Below are positions 62,598 through 64,000 of a stretch of 64,000 nt of DNA, piece by piece. Where the stretch lies: positions 290,757,533 through 290,821,532 of the forward strand of contig CM041778.1 of the NCBI GenBank assembly GCA_023374045.1, read 5' to 3'. Position 1 is the stretch's first letter. The number at the start of each line of letters is the position of its first letter. Under the pieces are notes generated by a model. It ran no database searches. It was not told where the DNA came from and saw nothing but the letters and a program-made list of their open reading frames with translations. The position numbers and the translations under genes are program-made. This DNA comes from Limonium bicolor (taxonomy: Eukaryota; Streptophyta; Magnoliopsida; Caryophyllales; Plumbaginaceae).

Positions 62598-63689
62598 ATG
62601 CTTAATCTCTCTGCTTATCCTGCGTTTGTTCAAATTCAATATCGTGGAGCCACCTCCACTAGGGACCAGAAACCTCCCAAGCCACATCGACGCTGTGCAA
62701 AGATAGACCCCTTTACCCAGCGCTACATGCTCAGTGACTCCGCTGCGAAAAGAAACATCGTTAGGGGTAAGTTTCTGGACTTTTCATGGGCTCTGTCTTC
62801 GAACCTAGGAGAGTTAGTGACAATGCTAGAAGTACAGGGGTGGAAACACCTTTTCTCTGAGATAGACGAATGGTACCCTCAAGAGTCTGTTGCATTTTAT
62901 CAAAATCTTGTCATCAGAAACGGTGCCGCTCAATCTTTTGTCAATTCCACCCTCATCTTCTTAAATCTTGATATATTGTCCCATATCCTTAGAGTCCCTG
63001 CTACTGGCCCGTCCTTCTATGAGAAATGAGTCCTTCCAGAAATCCCCGGGGTCCCACAAAATAAAATCTACCGCTTTTTCTCCTCAAAGAAAAAATTTGG
63101 CTCCCCAATACCCCGAGGTGATCTCTTAATTCTACACCAACTCCTGCACATACTTGTCATCAAAAACATTGTCCCCCGAAAAGAAGGAAATCTCATGGTC
63201 AACTGCTTGGATCTAACAATAATGTACTGCATAATCAACCGTCATTCCATCAATCTGGCCCACATCCTTCTCCATCACATAGCCCAGTCTGTAGACACCC
63301 CGAAGCACTCCCTAGGGTATGTGTTTTGGCTACCTCGTGTTCTAAAATTCTTTCAGGTACCCCTGGCACAACCAACCCCAGAGTCCATCGAAGAGGCAAA
63401 CACAATCAACCTCCACTATCTGAATCGGCTGACATCTATCGACAAATCCAAGCTGCTGCCCCCACCATCAACTCCAACGAAGGTGGGCACTTCCACTTCT
63501 CAAGAGGCAGTCCCACAAGATTCTCTCCTACCCCTATTGGAGAAAGTGGAGCGACTCCTCGCGCAGGCAGTAGAGTTGATTCAGGGCAAAACGTGGATGA
63601 TGGACAGACTCGCTAGGATCGAGACAACTGTGACGGCCTTGCAAAAACAACAACTTGATATCCAAGCCTCCATGACCCCAACCCCTTAG
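62598..63689 (+). pseudogene. Athila-type 3' ORF (env-region, plant-transposon-protein domain) of element G
   Basis: Two open pieces, 62598-63029 and 63195-63689, separated by a TGA (63027-63029) and a few further breaks. RGKFLDFSWALSSNLGELVT, VQGWKHLFSEIDEWYPQESV, FYQNLVIRNGAAQ and LGYVFWLPRVLKFFQVPLAQ fit the domain often annotated as putative plant transposon protein (Transposase_32) in Athila elements. The C-terminus has a coiled coil (LLPLLEKVERLLAQAVELIQ; TTVTALQKQQLDIQASM). Athila 3' ORFs are called env-like, but no signal peptide or membrane anchor is visible here. Function unproven. Confidence 0.7.
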
Positions 63690-64000
63690 CCATGACGTGT
63701 GTGTGTAGTGTTAGGACTTAGGCTATTTTTAAGTTCTAAACACTTTTTGCTGGTTTGTGTGTGAATATTTTGACTAACTCTTTGTGAAAATGGGCTTCCC
63801 TCTAATGAAAGCAAAAGGGGGAAGCGGTGAATCCCGTCTGGTGTACGGGTGACTCTATTGTTGCTTTAAACTGCTTTTGGATTTCTGCTGCTGGACCGTG
63901 TGGTCTAGTACTATAACTGCTTTATATAATATGCCTTATCATGCCTGTTACACTGCCTATTCATTATTCGCTTGCCTGGAGTCCCTCTACCATTAAGGGG
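63690..64000 (+). other. 3' untranslated region of element G (continues beyond window)
   Basis: AT-rich with one purine tract, GCAAAAGGGGGAAGC at 63811-63825. The LTR start TGATAAGTG is not seen by 64000, so the 3' LTR lies outside. Confidence 0.6.

Larger units (their letters stand above)
54232..64000 (+). mobile_element. Element G: Athila-like Ty3/gypsy element (3' end outside window)
   Basis: 5' LTR 54232-55947, tRNA-Asp PBS, an intact 1006-codon gag-protease-RT start, RT/RNase H and integrase pieces, then an env-region ORF of the Athila type. The DLGAS protease motif, the AAGTGTGGGGG boxes and the extra 3' ORF place it in the Athila lineage. Its 3' LTR is past 64000. It inserted into the third ORF of copia-3; the 5 bases before it are ACCCA. 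Confidence 0.9.

Overview
The window looks like intergenic DNA from a large, repeat-rich flowering-plant (probably dicot) genome. Almost all of it is transposable-element sequence, and I found no intact host gene, tRNA, rRNA or CRISPR array. The evidence is LTR retrotransposons of three plant lineages (Ty1/copia of the SIRE/Maximus type, Ty3/gypsy chromovirus of the Tekay/Del type, Ty3/gypsy of the Athila/Tat type), primer-binding sites matching plant tRNA-Asp and initiator tRNA-Met, and a plant L1-type LINE fragment. Species cannot be named.

Layout from left to right. 1-675: piece of a Tekay-like LTR. 660-2458: minus-strand Athila/Tat-like leader, PBS and complete LTR (element A). 2459-4242: unclassified. 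4248-10442: copia-1 (+), with TSD CAGCC and large internal deletions. 10448-12131: probable minus-strand LTR sequence with a WRKY-box cluster. 12132-15590: unclassified, including a degenerate CTC-rich repeat field. 15590-26538: an old minus-strand LINE split by copia-2 (16007-26513, -, TSD ATTTT). 26815-45804: element C (TSD ACTTG), a non-autonomous Tat-like element, itself split by element D (29601-44166, TSD CTTAT), a Tekay chromovirus with LTRs of about 4.1 kb. 45810-47433: unclassified, with CACTA-like subterminal repeats. 47434-54231: copia-3 (+), whose 3' proline-rich ORF is interrupted by element G (54232 to beyond the window), an Athila-like element with a long intact gag-protease ORF. 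Copia-2 and C are both next to or within the LINE remnant, and D is inside C, so the LINE is oldest and D youngest. By eye the LTR pairs agree: copia-2 LTRs are clearly diverged and D LTRs are nearly identical.

The most interesting feature is in element D. Between the gag zinc knuckles and the protease lies an ORF (35508-36190) for an AlkB/ALKBH1-type 2-oxoglutarate/Fe(II) dioxygenase, the family that demethylates nucleic-acid bases. Its iron-binding HxD...H and 2OG-binding R-x5-R residues are all present. This ORF sits wholly inside a segment that begins with GT and ends with AG, and removing that segment (35323-36386) joins gag to protease in frame. Two shorter GT-AG segments (34562-34647, 34901-34980) interrupt gag in the same way. 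I infer that this lineage uses retrovirus-like alternative splicing, with a captured demethylase in an intron. This copy has one frameshift and one stop in the AlkB ORF.

A second pattern is that five different LTR families here (A, the 10.5-12.1 kb sequence, C, D and G) each contain a 100-350 bp patch of short GC-rich words in both orientations. Each family has its own flanks, but the words share the core CGGAC/GTCCG and often form perfect hairpins. Single-base indels, many next to short homopolymers, are common in D despite its near-identical LTRs, so sequence-quality error should be considered when judging frameshifts.
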